DNA from: Lutjanus erythropterus
Lineage: Eukaryota > Chordata > Actinopteri > Lutjaniformes > Lutjanidae
NCBI GenBank assembly: GCA_020091685.1
Contig: CM034595.1
Location: forward strand, 43,112,351 to 43,176,350
DNA: 64,000 nucleotides
Direction: 5' to 3'
Shown: positions 32,523-47,500 of the stretch, piece after piece
Numbering within the stretch: position 1 is the stretch's first letter
Layout: the number at the start of each line of letters is the position of its first letter
The notes under the pieces: model-generated
What the model saw: the letters and a program-made list of their open reading frames with translations, nothing else
Told to the model about the DNA's origin: nothing
The model's database searches: none
Made by a program: the position numbers and the translations under genes

Positions 32523-35500
32523 CTGATCCTCTCGTTGCTGTGAGCTCTTAAATATTTTAAAAGAAATCTATTGTACATAATAACCATAACACTGTTACAT
32601 AAGTCAGTTAATCTACATTTCTCTTGTATAACACTGACACTTTTAAGCTGATTCAATCCTTTACTGTTTGCCTTGAGGTTCTGCATCACATTTTTGACTC
32701 AGCACAATCCCGGTACGTACTGTTCATGCAGAGTACACTTCCTATTCCATTTCCTAAAGGTGTACTAGAACTCTAAGTCTCCTTCCAGTATCAAAATATG
32801 CTGATTTTCAACAATCTTTTCAAATGCACCCAAATAGAGAGCGCTATTTTGTTATTTGCTGTTGCTCTGTCCAAAAAAGAACCATAAATCAAGACCTCAT
32901 TACTGTGTTTAGCTCTCGGCTATTGATTAAAGTGAAATCACAACTACAGTAACAGCAGAAACCAAGCAGACTGTGAATTTCAGATGGTATGTGCAAAGTC
33001 AGAGCTCAGAATAGGATTATGGTTAGGGGATTAATGGGGGTTTATTGTAGGAAAATGCACAGTTGAGGGTTTTTGGAAGACTTAAAAGCCCAACTGACAA
33101 ACTGTTAACAGTGCCATTTCGTGATAAACCCTTGTAAAAAGCTTGTATGGCACAAAATCCTATATTTTCAGAGCTGTGACCTTTGATTTTTGTATGCTGA
33201 CCTCTGCCACGCTGATCCATTTGTCCAGCAGTCGGGCTCTCTGCTGGCTGCGCAGCTTCGTAGGCCAAAGGCAGGATGCTAAAACTGCATTGGCCAACTT
33301 GTTGAACTGACGCACCGTGGCCCGGACAGACCAACAAACGCCTTCCCTTCCTTTCTTATCCCTCTGGGACCACAGTGATCCGAGGCAGTGGTACGGCACC
33401 AGACGGACAAACAGCTCCTGACAAGAGACAGCAAACAGATCTATAAATAACTGTGTGTTTCCTAAAAGTCCAAAATCAAACCATTCAATGCAAACACGCA
33501 AACATATTCTGTAAACCAAATCCCAAGAGTACCAGCAAAGGAAGTTAAGTAATGCACTGCTTAGCTAGGCACAAAATACATTTTACCCACCAAAAAACAG
33601 ACAGGAAACAGCCGGTATATAAGCAAACTATCGCTCTCTCCAAAGCAACCAGAAAAAAACAATAATTTTACCTTGAAGAACACAGGAGTTGCAGGTCCAA
33701 CAATGTTTGATTGATTAGTTTGTTTGTGTTATTGTGGGATTTCAGTGTTTTAGAAGCTTTATTTGGATTCACCAAAGTCACACAATAACACAAACAAACT
33801 AAGTGACTGAGGCAGCAATAGATGAGAACTTCCTGTGTTCTGTAAGGTAAAATAACCCTTTTGTCCAGGAGTTTGGTTGCTTTGGAGAGCGCAATATTTG
33901 TCTTATGGTGGTTTCCTGTTGGGAAATGTTGTGTGACAGCGAGGTAAAGCAGTGAAAATATTCTAAATATAGTGTACACTTAAACTGATATTGATTTTTT
34001 TTTATGTGCGCCTATTTTTAGGTAGCTGAAATACATTTTGTTGCTGACTCTGTCCAGAGCAGCACATTGCTTTGCTTCCTGCACCAGTACTCCTGCTGCT
34101 TCTCTAAACTGGGGTGTGCCAACCACAATACACTGACTATGGTTAGGTACTTCATATAACTCCACTTCAAAAAACTCAAACTATCCCTTTAACAACTCTA
34201 AGCTATTAAATTTGGGTATGATTGGTCCATATTTTATTAAAAGACGCTTTCAGACTTAAAAGTGAACTCACTGTCTCTATCTTAGTGAGCTGCTCAGCGA
34301 TCACTGCTGCAGTGAATCCCAGGATGCTGGTGGGTTCAAACTTGGAGGCATCAGGAGGAGGGCTGGTGAAACCGGTCTGATCTGCAAAGGATAATGGTGT
34401 TCAGTATAACTGTAGATTCAGAATATAAGACACACCTTTGTTTGTTGGCACTGTATATCTTTTCAATCCTTTTTGCATGATAAAGATTAGTCATGCAGTT
34501 ACCTCAGGAAACCTCATGGAAACTAAATATCTTGTTTTGATGAGAAAATCTTGAGATAATGAGATACTTCACTTGACGAGATTAGGGAATGAGAGAGAAG
34601 AAGATTAAGTCAAGAGCCGTGTTTTTACCACAGGAATTTTTCCCAGGTACCAGAAACCTTTGGAGGAACTTGTTTGCACTGCAGGGGCCAGGACTGAAAT
34701 TGAGTTCTAGGGACATCACTTTAAAAGAGTCCCTGCTTGGTGGTTTAGTACCTTCCATAAGTTCAGAAACTTTTGGGGCAGGGCTGGCAGCGCTGAACAT
34801 TTCTGATTGGTGTAATTCTCACAATATTTTATTTACAAGCTACAATTTGTAAAGATCTGTGGTCACAAACAAGTTTGTTTTTTGCTCATCATGCCTGTTC
34901 ATCGGTCTATGCAAAAAAGTCACATAAAAACAGATGCTGCTTTTTCATACATTAACTGACTACTTTGCCTAATCTTCACTGGTGTTTAGACCATGGTGGA
35001 AATGCAGACAACAACAGGATTTAGAAACCTTTCCTTAAAAAGTAGTTCCTGGAATTAAAAGTACAGGTACTTTCAGCGGAAAAGCTGCTATTGCTGGTAG
35101 ATCTGAAGCTGTGCTAAATGCTAATGTTAGCATGGCAACAAGCTCACAGCCACAACACCAACATGCCGATGTTTAGCAGGTGCAATGTTTACTATCTTCA
35201 CCATCTTGGTTTAGCAGTTTAGCATGCTAGCATTGCTCACTAGCACTAGACTCAATACTGGCTATACTAGCAATCCCTTTAATATAATAAATATAGAGAT
35301 ATTTAATTTTGTAACAAAATGGCGGGACAAAAGACAGACAAACCTACATTTCTAGCCAATGAGCAACAAGCTAAAATGATCTAAACTATCATAGCAGAGA
35401 TAATAGCATAAGATTCATAACAAAGCACCTGTAGTGTCCAGAATATTTTAGTAAAATGATCCAGTTCTCAGGGGTTTTTAACAACTCAGAGTTCAGAACA

Positions 35501-38500
35501 CTACAACTGGTCTGAAAATACACTTCTAAAGCAGTTCCATTTCTCTAATCAGGGATGCTACAGAAAGCCAGAGTATGTTTTTTTTTTGTCTTTTGCAGCC
35601 CCAGTTTGGGATTTACACTGAGAGGAAGAGTAAGTCTGAGTGTATTTCTACATGAAAACCTCATCTAGCGAAGCCTTAAGAGTGTAATTTAAATCCCTGT
35701 TAAAATACAGACCATTCTGGGAATCAGGGAGCAGGGCTTTCTCGCTGAGCTTCTCAGCTATCCTGAGGAGGCGAGCACGGAGGTCAGCTGCAGATGAGGA
35801 GTCCTGGGGGAGGAGTGGAGCCAGACGCAGCAGGCGAGAGGGTTCCCCCAAGCTCTTAAAGTCTTCGGGATACTCAGAGAGCCACGTACTGAACACTGTA
35901 CACACCGCTCTGCAGAAATGAGGAGAGAAATGTTGAAGGAAGAAATGATTCAACCTTTTCTTCCTGACATTCATAATGATTCAGCATGTCCACGTCCTTC
36001 TTCAAACTCTATGAATCACAACATTAGAAATTATGACAATCTTTTGTTTTTTAGCCTCGACTGCCAGACGGTTCAGAGTTCTGAGAACAAAGCGGTTCCT
36101 CGGAGGTACATGAGGTTATTAGGAAACAGCTTCTGTCTTGTACATTAAAAGAATAATTTTTAAATCAATCATCAGATTTCGCTGGAAGCCACTGACAGCG
36201 GATGTGATAGTGGGACTTGCATCTGTTTCTGGTCTAAACCCTGAGCTGGTGCAGGTTCCCAGGCGCAGATAAACAAGTCATCCCAGATTGGAATTGATTG
36301 AATATATTGATATTTTCCAACACATCTAAAAAGTTGCCCAGAAATCACGTTCTCAAGGGGTTTAGACAAGAAAAGCAGCTTAGAGATGCATCTATAATTT
36401 CATGGAAGCAAAAGATCGACATTGTACAAGATTTAACAGAGGTTGAATGTTTATCAGAGGTTGAATTTTATCCTTACAGCAAGTAAGCTTGGACCTCTCT
36501 CAAAAAATGAATTACCACCTTGTGGCAGAATCCCAGTCTGTCCAGACTCATATAAGACGATTTTGAAGGAATTTTTTAAAAAAGTTGAAAAGTGTATTTT
36601 CTGGCAAAATAGATGTTATCACTATACATGTATGATTCCAGTCAATAATTCCAAGTGAGAAACATGCTGTCTTCACTGAGAGACTTTTTTTTACTATTCT
36701 TTACAAAGGAGTGCAGAGAGCTGATAAAGAGCTGAACATTATGATGTCACAGTGAAGCTGACCTTTGACCTTTAGTTTACAAAATGACATAGTCTCATAA
36801 TTTTATCCTGCTAGATAATTTTATGAAATAATTAACATATGAATTCTTGAGCTATGGCCAAAAATGTGTTTTGTGAGGTTGCAGTGACCTCCAAATTCAT
36901 CCTTGAGTCCAACCGAGCCAAGTTTGAAGAAATTCCATCGAGGCGTTCTTGAGATATCGTCTTCACAAAAAGGGGAAGGAAAACGAAAAAACATAATGCC
37001 TCCGTCCAGGGCAATCACTGGTGTGGAGGCATAAAAAACAAAGTATAGATTGAATATTGGGATTCTGAATAACACAATGACTGTTGAGGATATAAAAGGA
37101 GAAATTAGGGACTGTATTGAAAATAATACTACAGGTAATAGTGAAGTGGAACCAACGATGGTATGGGATACGATTAAAGCAATTATGAGAGGGAATTTGA
37201 TTTCACGGACAGCTTATATGAATAAAGTGAAGAGGCTAAAATATGAAAAATTACAGGAAGAATTGAAAAAATTAGAGATACAAAAACAAACGAACAAGGA
37301 TGTAACACTGACGAACCAGTTAAAAGAAATCAGGAAACAAATAGATGCACTTTTGACTGATGAACTTGAAAAGAAAATTAGATTCACAAAACAAACCTTT
37401 TATGAATCTGGTCCTAAAGCAACAAAGATCCTGGCACGACGCCTTAGAAAACAACAAATTAAAAGCTGCATATCTCAGATTAGAGACCCATTGAATAACG
37501 TCGTAACTTCTAAACCTCAGGAAATCGAAAATTGCTTCAAGAAATATTACATGTTACTATACTCAGAACCAGATCCAGTGGATGATGAGATGATTAAAAA
37601 ATACTTACTATCACTGGATCTTCCCTCCATAGGCAAGGTACAAAATGATTCTTTATCTGCTCCAATTACAAAGAAAGAACTAGACAGAGCTATCAGCAAT
37701 TTGAAAAATAATAAGTGCCCAGGAAGTGATGGCTTCCCAAATGAGTGGTACAAGATTTTTGGGGAGGACCTTGCACCTACATTACTTAAATCTCTGAATT
37801 GGACTCTTAAACATGGCAAAATACCTCCATCATGGAAGGAAGCAGTGATTTCAGTGATACTAAAGGAAGGCAAAGACAAAGAGTTGTGTGAATCTTACAG
37901 ACCGATTTCCATATTAAACGTAGACTATAAAATATTCACGTCCATCATTTCTAGAAGGCTGGAACATCTTCTTCCTTACTTAATAGATGAAGACCAAACT
38001 GGGTTTATAAAGGGCAGACAAACGCAGGAAAATGTCAGACGCACACTACATATTATAGAATACATTAATAAAAGACAACTCAGTACAGCCTTGATTAGCC
38101 TCGATGCCGAGAAGGCATTCGATAGAGTTAGTTGGCCTTTTCTATATAAAGTTCTGGAGAGATTTGGCTTTAATGACCAATTTATTAGTTGCATAAAAGC
38201 TCTCTATAGTAGTCCTACTGCCAGGCTGAGGATCAATGGCTCTTTGACAGACAAATTTAATCTTAACAGAGGTACAAGGCAGGGATGCTGCCTCAGCCCC
38301 TCCCTCTTTGCGTTATTTATTGAGCCGCTTGCTCAAGACATCAGACAAAATGATGAACTGGAAGGGATTAACATAGCAACCGAGGAGCATAAAATAGGCC
38401 TGTTTGCTGATGACATTATCACCTATCTAAAAAACCCAAACGTAACAATCCCCAGACTTTTAACCACCTTGGAAAATTATGGCACGATGTCAGGATACAA

Positions 38501-41500
38501 ACTGAACATCAAAAAAACACAGGTACTTTGCCTAAATTACCTACCAAATAGTAAAATTAGGGGTAAATATAAACTAAAGTGGGATACAAAATGGATAAAG
38601 TATCTAGGTGTGATAATTACACAGAATTTAAATGACCTGTTTGAATTTAATTACCGTACTTTGACCAACAAAATTCAGAAAGATATAACACGCTGGTCAA
38701 CATTAATTTTAGATTTCAGTTCGAGGATAGAGGTGATAAAAATGAACGTACTGCCCAGGTTATTATATGTCTTCCTCTCACTCCCCATTAGGATCCCAGA
38801 ATTTCAGTTCTCTGCATGGAACAAGTTAATATCTAGATTCATTTGGGCAGGCGCAAAACCTAGGATAAAACTCAGAACACTCCAGCTAGATAAAGAGCGA
38901 GGAGGTCTTGCCCTGCCTGACTTTAAACAGTACTACTACGCAGCTCAGCTGCAATACATTGTCTACTGGTGTTCCCCAGAATATCAAGCCAAATGGAAAA
39001 ATATTGAACTTAATTTAGATAAAGTGCCACCCGCTGCTAGATTAGGGGGGAAAGAATGTATAGATCATAAGGAAGATAATACAATCTTGAGAAACACTTT
39101 GAAAACATGGTTTGAGATTGTTAAGAAAAACAAAATGGAGGGGGACAGTAAATTATTAATATGGCCCTCTCATTCACCCGACTTTGGCCCCAGGTTATTA
39201 GATGATACATTTATTAGGTGGACAGAGAGGGGCATAACAGCAATATGTACACTTGTTGAAGGAAAAACTTTTAAGAACTTTGATAAACTCAAACGGGAGT
39301 TTAAACTTGAAAACAGAGATTTGTACCGTTATTTACAGCTACGTAACTTTTATGACAAGGAAGTGAATAGGCACTTATCAGCGGAGACTAATGAGATGAT
39401 TGTATTTTTGATGGGTGCATATAAAAGAACCCCCTCAAAGATTGTATCAAAATTGTATAGCAGTCTCCAAAAATGTAATGGAAGAAACTCATTATATATC
39501 AAATCAAAATGGGAACAAGAATTCAATGTTGTATTGTCAGAGAGTGATTGGCTTTCCATGTGCAACACACAGCAGTCTTCAACTAGTTCGAGAAGATGGC
39601 GAGAATTCGGATGGAAAAATCTCATACGCTTTTTTATCACTCCACACATTAAGACTAAACAAACACAACAACAACAGAATTGTTGGAGAGGGTGTGATCA
39701 TGTAGTAGCCAATCATTCTCATATCTTTTGGACATGTCCAAAAATACAATTATTCTGGCATAATGTTATCCAAACAATGGAGGAAATTTTTAATCTAAGA
39801 GTACCCAAAGACCCATGTACTGTATACCTGGGACTTATCCCTGTTGAAGTAATTGAGAAGAGAGATATCTACCTCTTTAAAATATTAACTGTTGCCGCTA
39901 AAAAGGCCCTGACAAGACTCTGGATGAGAAGCGATCCCCCAGGGCTGAGACAATGGCTAGACATTGTTGAAGAAATATACGCCATGGAAAAATTGACTTT
40001 TTGTTTGAGAATTAGAGGAAGGGATTTTGCTCAAAAGTGGCAAAAATGGACTGCATTTAAGGTCAAATCCCAGCCATGCCCTTAAAGAAGAAGGGAAAGA
40101 AAAGAATGGCAATATACTTCATCTCCCCCAGGATGTTATGATGTTATAATTGTTATAATCATTCTTTATTTTCATTTATTTTCATTTTTATTTTTTCTCT
40201 TTCCTTCTTGTGAAACTTGAAAAAGACAAAATAAAAAGTATAAAAAAAAAAAAAAAACAAAGTATAGGATTCAAATGACAGCTAACATCTACATAATAAT
40301 ACAAATAATAAAAACAAGAAAACTAAGAAACTCTACCTGCCCAGCACCAAACCGAAGATTTCAAAGATTTAGAGATTATTCATCTACCAGTAAATTAATC
40401 ACCAGCTATTCTGTTAATTGATTAATCATTTTGAGGCATTTTTTGATAAACATGTCTAAAATCTCAGATTTTAGCTTCTCGTGATTATGTTCTGGTTTCT
40501 TTACTCAACTTTCATAGTAAAGACAATATCCTTGGGTTGTATGGACAAAAAAAAAGGTCATTTCAGGATTTGGAAAACAGTGATCAACATTTTTCACCAT
40601 TTTATGACATTTTATAGACCAAGCAGTGAATCGATTGATCAAGAAAAAAATCTACAGATTAATCAACGATGAAAATTATCATCAACCATCAATCAACGAG
40701 TGAATATTGGATTTGAATATTGGTTTGGATGTTCTGTTTATGTCTTCTGTTCTGGTGTCTTCTGTTGATGTTAACTTGTTTAAAAGTCTTGTTTTAGAAG
40801 ATGTAGTTATGGCCCACAGCTCCATACATATATTTAGGTACACACCACATGTCATACTAAAAGTTCCACAAAGACATTGGATAGCATTTTCAAAAACTGA
40901 CTTGTTGAAAGATTGTCTCGTCTGGCTCCTCTCACTGTCCCCAGGCGGGTTCTCCAATCTGTTAACAAAAAACAAAAGTAAGTGGAGCAGAAAAAAACAG
41001 ACACATCAGATTTCACATTATTCAAATATGTGCATCTGCTATGCCATAAATAATACTTATGCTTTGTGATAAATTTATCTACGGCTTGTTTTTCTCAAGA
41101 TGCTTTTTAGCAAAGGTGTTGTTGTAACAGGTAAACGGCGCATGTTGCCTGGAGTCTAAACTGATTCTCCTTTGTGTTGCTTCTTTAGAAGAACTTTCCA
41201 AACAGGTGTTTCATATAAATGCCTCCATTATTTAATAAAGCCTTTTTAACAGAGCCAAGCTTTTACAAGCAAGTTTTTTTGCTGAGTTATGTTGCAAAGG
41301 AAAAAACTGAGCTGTAGTTATTTTATGTAAATAGGCACACAGGTGCACTTCCTGCAATGTGAAGTGTCTCTACGTAAAGTTAATCTAGAGCCCAGTGTAT
41401 AAATTAGACTCAGCTTGAAGAGAAATTGCAAAGCTAGACCACATCTGAGAATGAAAATTTGTTGTAAAGTAAATTGATCAACCAGTTTTGCACCAGCAGA

Positions 41501-44500
41501 GGATGGATGAAATTTGGTGCAAATATGCACAGACCAGCAATTAAAGCAGAGTTATGCAGGGGTGTGGGAGTGTTTATGTGTGTTTTAGAACATCACTACT
41601 CTGAAACATTTGGAAAATAATGTTGTTTTTTTTCTCTAGCTCACTTGACCGCCGCTGCTCTCTCTCTCAAACAAATGAACACAAACCAAAAGAAGCTTAT
41701 TGGTGTTGGTATTTTAAAGCATAAAGTGCAAGAGAGACCCAGGCATCGAAGCTGGGAACGTGAAATAAGCCAAGAAGGGAAACAATAGGGAGAGTATCAT
41801 TGTTTGGTCCATCGGACATCAGAATCACAACTGGTTTCAGCAATATTTCAGGCTGACCGCAAAAAGTCTGATCCTTGTGATGTGATTGGCCACTGCCATG
41901 TGACATTGGGTTGCATTTCTCCAAAGTTGATTCTGTTTCAACTTTTCGCTGCAAGGCTACTGTGTGTTTTGCATCCCCTACGTCCCCCAGCACCACAGCC
42001 CAAACAAACTAGCCCCATTCAAATGAACAGAAGGACTAGCATGTTTGTTGATTCGATATGAATACAGCCTAATGACACCATGAGGCTGACATTTGGGGTT
42101 TTGAGTGAAATATCTGAACAACTGTTGAATGGACTGTCATGAAATTTGGTTCAGACTTTCACGTTCCACTCAGGATGAAACTTTTCCATCATCAGGTCAA
42201 AATTTGCTCTGTCTGGTACTTTGGTTTATGACCAAATGCTTAACAACGTTCCCATCAGCTGTACGTTTGTGTTTAGTGCACTCGACAGAGCATCTGTGAC
42301 GTCACCGCCAGAAGCTCAGTGTATGTTGGCCCTGGTCGTCGCCATTTCAGCAGCGCCTAACTCCTGGCTGATCCAAAAATGAAAGCGGCTACCTAACAGC
42401 CAGCCAATCAATCTGTTATCAATCTCTTACTCAAAGCAGGCGCCCCTTAATTATACATAGCTTTAAGGCTTAACACAATTTAAATGGGTGAGTTATATAA
42501 AAATTCACCCCTGTACAGTTGTCATTAACAGGGAAGTTAGATATAGAGACCAAAAACATTTTTTGTACCAGGCTGTAAACATGTTTATTTTTTGCTGTAA
42601 AGACTCACTTTTGGAACCAGCCTCAAGTGGCCATTGGAGGAATTGCAGTACTTGACAGTTTCCCATTGGCTTCATTTTTCACCACTGGATGATGCCGCTA
42701 GTTTAGTGCTAATTTGTTAGCATGCTAACAGACAAAGTTAAAATGATGAATGTGGTAAACATTATTCCTGCTAAATATCAGCCTGTTAGCATTCTCACTG
42801 CAAGCCTGGTAACTCGTTAGCGTTAGCTCAGATCACTGTTTTGCCTGAGCACAGCCTCACAGAGCTGCTAGTTGTGGACTCTCAGTCTTGTTGTATGAGA
42901 TTTGCTCTCTACAATTCTCCATTCACTTTTTGTCTTCCTCCGCCCGAGCTCCCACGGGACAGAATCAGTCTGAGATTTCATCGCTTCACACGACACAAAC
43001 CCAGCCAGACAGGATACTGACAGCTGCTGTGGATACTGTGCTTCACTGCACACAGAGCTGCTATCATTCCAGTTGTTTAACCTATTGCTTTTTCTGTCTT
43101 TAAAAAAAAGCCTGAAAACTAGATTATCTTCAAAAACAAAAACTACAAATGTAATTCTACCATTCAGAGATATTCTACCTGTCGGTGAGGATGTCCAGCA
43201 CTCTCTTGGTGGAAGTGAAGGATCGATAGGTGGAGAGGAAGATGGTGATGAAGGAAGAGTCTCCCATAGAAAATGAGTGGAGGAGGTGGAGCACCAGCTT
43301 CTCTTCTGTCCCTGCTTTCACACACTGGGAGCGAGACACCGCCGACTGGAGGAAGATAGGAAGGAAAACAGACGGACGGAGAACAAGAAAGGAAGTTAAT
43401 GTTTCTGCAAACAGGAGGCCTTGTCGTCTCACACAGTGTGTCAAGTCAGTCACACATGACTCACCATCGGACTATTAGGGGCAACATGCTGCTGTTTGAC
43501 CACCACTGTGTAGATCACTCCATCCTCCTCTTCCTCCACCACAGTGGACTGTAGAGCAGAGAAATGAGCTTCACGTGTTGCAATGAATGCATGAAAATCA
43601 ATGTAAAACTTTGGATTCTCTTGCAGATACTTGACACTGAGAGGAATAAACAATCTGTGTGGCTCGGTGTAGCAAAGAAATTTGTCAAAAGAAAAGTTGG
43701 AAGTACTAAATTAAACCTTATCCTTTTATTGAACTTAACAGTCTTACACCATGAGACACTCTAATTAAAATAATGACTGAGATAAAAATCTGTTCCACAA
43801 GAGACACTCAGTATCCATGTATGTGTAAAAAAAAGGCTTAAAATCAAGCTGCTTTGAACTCATTCCTCACATCCTACATGGTGCTGTAACGATCCTGTTT
43901 TAGCCCCAGGGAAAGTCCCTGACACAGTTACCCTGTTTTATAGGCTACTGGTACTGACTCACAGGCACATTACCCCCCTGCATGTTTAAATGTGCAACAC
44001 AGCTGCCCTTACCAGATCCAGAGGACAGTACCAGGTAGTCTTCATCGGTGAGGGCTCTGCCTGAAGAAGAGGACCAAACAAAACGAAAAATGTACTTAAT
44101 TTATTTGTCTTATTAGAAAAACTCATTATACCAAATGCTCTCCAGAGACATGTTTTAAAGTACGTAAAATATGAGTAATAAATTATTTGACATCCCAGTC
44201 AGCACCAACCGGGATTTAAACATTGATTTCTAATTGAACGCTGGTTGATATTTGGTCTGAAGATCTAAGGCCTGTTTTGACCCTCATTTCATCTGGCTAA
44301 AATGTGGTTACAACAGCAACGTGTCACAGAACATATTTATTTAATCATTTTGATAATATATTCAGCTGTTGGTTTAGCAAGAAACATCCAGGAGATCTTA
44401 ATATGAAATAAAGATTGCTGCAACCTAATGTGCATGCACAAGTACTTTACAACTTAAACTAATCTTAAGGTATGTATAAGTATTATAAAGAGTGACAAAG

Positions 44501-47500
44501 ACGCCCAAATAAATAGGAAGATGTGGTGGATGAGTCTAAATGTGAACATTCAATAAACGTTGCTGAAAAAAAAACTGATTGTAAACATTCTTTCACCAGT
44601 GAACACAGGCATTTTTTTCCAATGGAAAAATGCTCACTGGGATGGTTTTCCCACATGAAAAGTAAAAAAAAAAAAAAAACTCTGAGAAGGGGTTGGAAGT
44701 ACATTTGCTCTTTCTCCCTCCTTGAGAAATTCTGAGTCTTGCCACCATAAGAATGATAGTGTTAGCGTTAGAGGAAAATCAGAGAGATTCAGTCTCTGTT
44801 TGAGCCTCAAACATGTATGTTTCAGAACGCTTAAGTGTAGTTAGCATCTTTTATTTGTTTATGTCGTTCATTGACTTGTTAGCTTGTTATTGGCAGCAGC
44901 TGACACAGCTAATGCTAACCTCTGCACAGGAGGTTTCAGGTTTTGTTGTCTGCATGAATCATATTAGACAATGACTGGCTTTCGGATTTGTTATGTGCTA
45001 AATCTAGCTTGTCCAGGTCGCATTTGAATCTCAGTTTTCAGGGAAGTACACAGAGGAAGAATATGAAAACACATCTTCAGTGACAAACTTTGCACAGATA
45101 CAAGTCAGTAAAGTCAAGGTCAGAAATCACATTTTTGAGTGGAAGAGCAAACAAATTCTGACCAGAGAATGATTTCCCTTTTTTTAAGATTGTCTCCTTT
45201 GATCATTCGCACAGTACGATGATGCAGACAGTACAAAAATACATAAGTTTGTCACAAGAAAGAGTCTTATGCACAGTACCATCCCATTACCTTTGCACTA
45301 TCATTCACACTGCTACTCAGTTTTACACACATGCATGTAAGTATTTTATCTTCCTTGTAAATGTAGTTTACTTTTGCTTATATATCTCTCTTTCTTTCAT
45401 ATAATTATTCCTACTTTTTGCCTACTTTGTTTGTTATTCTATTCTAATTTAAAACAAAAGAAAATTTTGCATGTCTGTTTCATTAAACAGGTGCGTAGGA
45501 GAGGCATGAGTGGACCAAAAAGTTGCTAAATAAACTCCTGCACGCTGTCTAACTTGCAACATTACATTTATTTGCAACCTTTCCATGTTAGATCTTGACC
45601 AGTTTTTGCCAAGTGAACATCTAGCACAAGAATAAATCTAATATTGCAAGTAAGACCATGTGCAAGAGAGGGTTTTTTCTCTAATTCAAAATACTGAAGT
45701 ATTTGTTTAAATTTCTGTGTGTGTATGATAATGAAGATGAACCTCGAACGTTTGAGAAAACCTCTGAACAGATGTCAACAAATTTGTATAATGAGGATTT
45801 CAGTGTCCCTCGAGTATTCACGCAGCTCTGTACAAACATCCTGCAGCTCTGTTTCTGTACTTCTTTGCCTGGCCTTCAGATGGACACATATGGATCGCTG
45901 CTGTTATTCATGATAATACAGAGCTCACAGTCTTATGTGCACAAGAAAAAAAAATATTGTTCAGGACTTGGGGGCTCCATATAAACAGATTCTGAATTAC
46001 AGTTAAACAGGCTGATAAATATTATGCAGCCCACACATTTTCAGCACACAAGCATAACAACCTACACAGAATAGACTAATTTTTCTATTCATATATTATG
46101 TCTAACCAAACATTAATGATTGACAAACATGGTTTTAGGTTGGTTAATCAGAGTTTAAATTATGCAATGCAATAAAAGTTATAATCAAACAAGAAGAAAC
46201 AAGATTAGATTATCACACAATCCATCATCATGTCTGCCAATCACACACACACAAACTTCACAAAACACCCCAGTTTACACAAGCAAGAAGAAAAACAGAC
46301 GCTATCTAATAACATACACTCATTCATGCTACAGACCCTTGAATGCTATTTAAAATTGATTCATCTTGCTGCTTTAAAACCACTTAAATTGCCTACAGCC
46401 AAATTCATTCAATGTGGAAGAATTTGTCTTGGCAGCATTAGAGCCCAGTCTTATCAACAACAACATATTGACACACACGGCTCTTGGATAGCAGGATCCC
46501 ACAGCCTCAGCCATGTTTCCCAAAATTACAAGAGTCACATTCTGAATGTGTAGCTAAAGGCCAGAAAGTAACTAAATACATTTACTCTGTTGTGATTGCT
46601 GTAGTTTACAGTTCTGAGATACTTTATGTGAGTAAACAACTTTATACTTTTACTTTACTACATATCAGAGGAAAATATTGTACTTTTACCATGCTACATT
46701 TATCTGACTGCTGTAGTAAGTACCTTACAGATTGATATTTTATACTAAAATTAAACTGCTGTGACAACGGCAGCACAGGTAGATGATGCAGACGGTAGCT
46801 CCTTCAATTTTTATTTTCTCTCTTAATCTTTCTTTTTGGTTTTATTGCTGAAGCATGTATCACCTGGGACCTATTTGACCTATTTCAACCATGCAGTCAG
46901 ATCAGCTGGACACACCGCTGTGGACCACCCCAGGAGGAGTGGAGGAGAGCAGGGTCATGCTAATCCAGACTCCTGGTTGCACCTGACTAGAAGAAAATGA
47001 TAAGGACGAAATGGGCCACGCAACAGGAAACCAGAGACTGCTGTACCACATCTTAGAGATCAATGTCCCGGATCAAGGTGTTTCACTTGACAGGCGGATC
47101 GTATTCTGAGCTGACAGGACGCAACACACAAGACTCCAACAGAACTCTGTTTACATCGATGACGCTTCGTGCTCAAACGCAGTCAAAGTTGATGGACAGT
47201 GTCGACCATATTATCACCATCTTGTTGCTGTGGCTGCATTCACCTTGATGCAAATTGAAAAAATGCTCTACAGAATTATTTCTTTGGTGTATACATATGT
47301 GAATAACTATATATTTTTTCTTTTCTTTTGTTTCTATTCTGAAGTTAATTAATGATCTATATATATGATGTATTTGTGTGTAGCATGAAGGAACTACAAT
47401 CCTCTTTTTGCTGGGCAACGCTGTATTGTAATGATAATAAATGACCTTGTTACCTTGATATGACTTGATAAATAGCACAGGCTTCTATACAAAATGTCAT

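Larger units (their letters stand above)
34382..35712 (-). other. rgl2 intron 6
   Basis: Holds a degraded MITE-like segment (about 34620-35085) whose ends share inverted caggaa/ggtacc/agaaacct motifs, and a repeat fragment at 35095-35290. No exon seen. Confidence 0.6.
35910..40901 (-). other. rgl2 intron 5
   Basis: This 5-kb intron is dominated by the antisense L1 insertion (37033-40267). The L1 sits at the right edge of an older repeat (36735-37031) and is followed by an AT-rich repeat copy (40370-40695). The 0.8 kb at 35.91-36.73 kb shows nothing recognisable. Confidence 0.75.

Noticed and set aside
45703-45984. 93-codon frame [15 protein letters not shown]
   Set aside because: It reads as protein-like in part, but has no splice-site support or known domain, and another frame is open over the same bases.
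46840-47470. Region of higher complexity ending in aatgataataaatgacc
   Set aside because: It looked like a retrocopy or LINE 3' end with a tail, but I found no reading frame, target duplication or known motif to support it.
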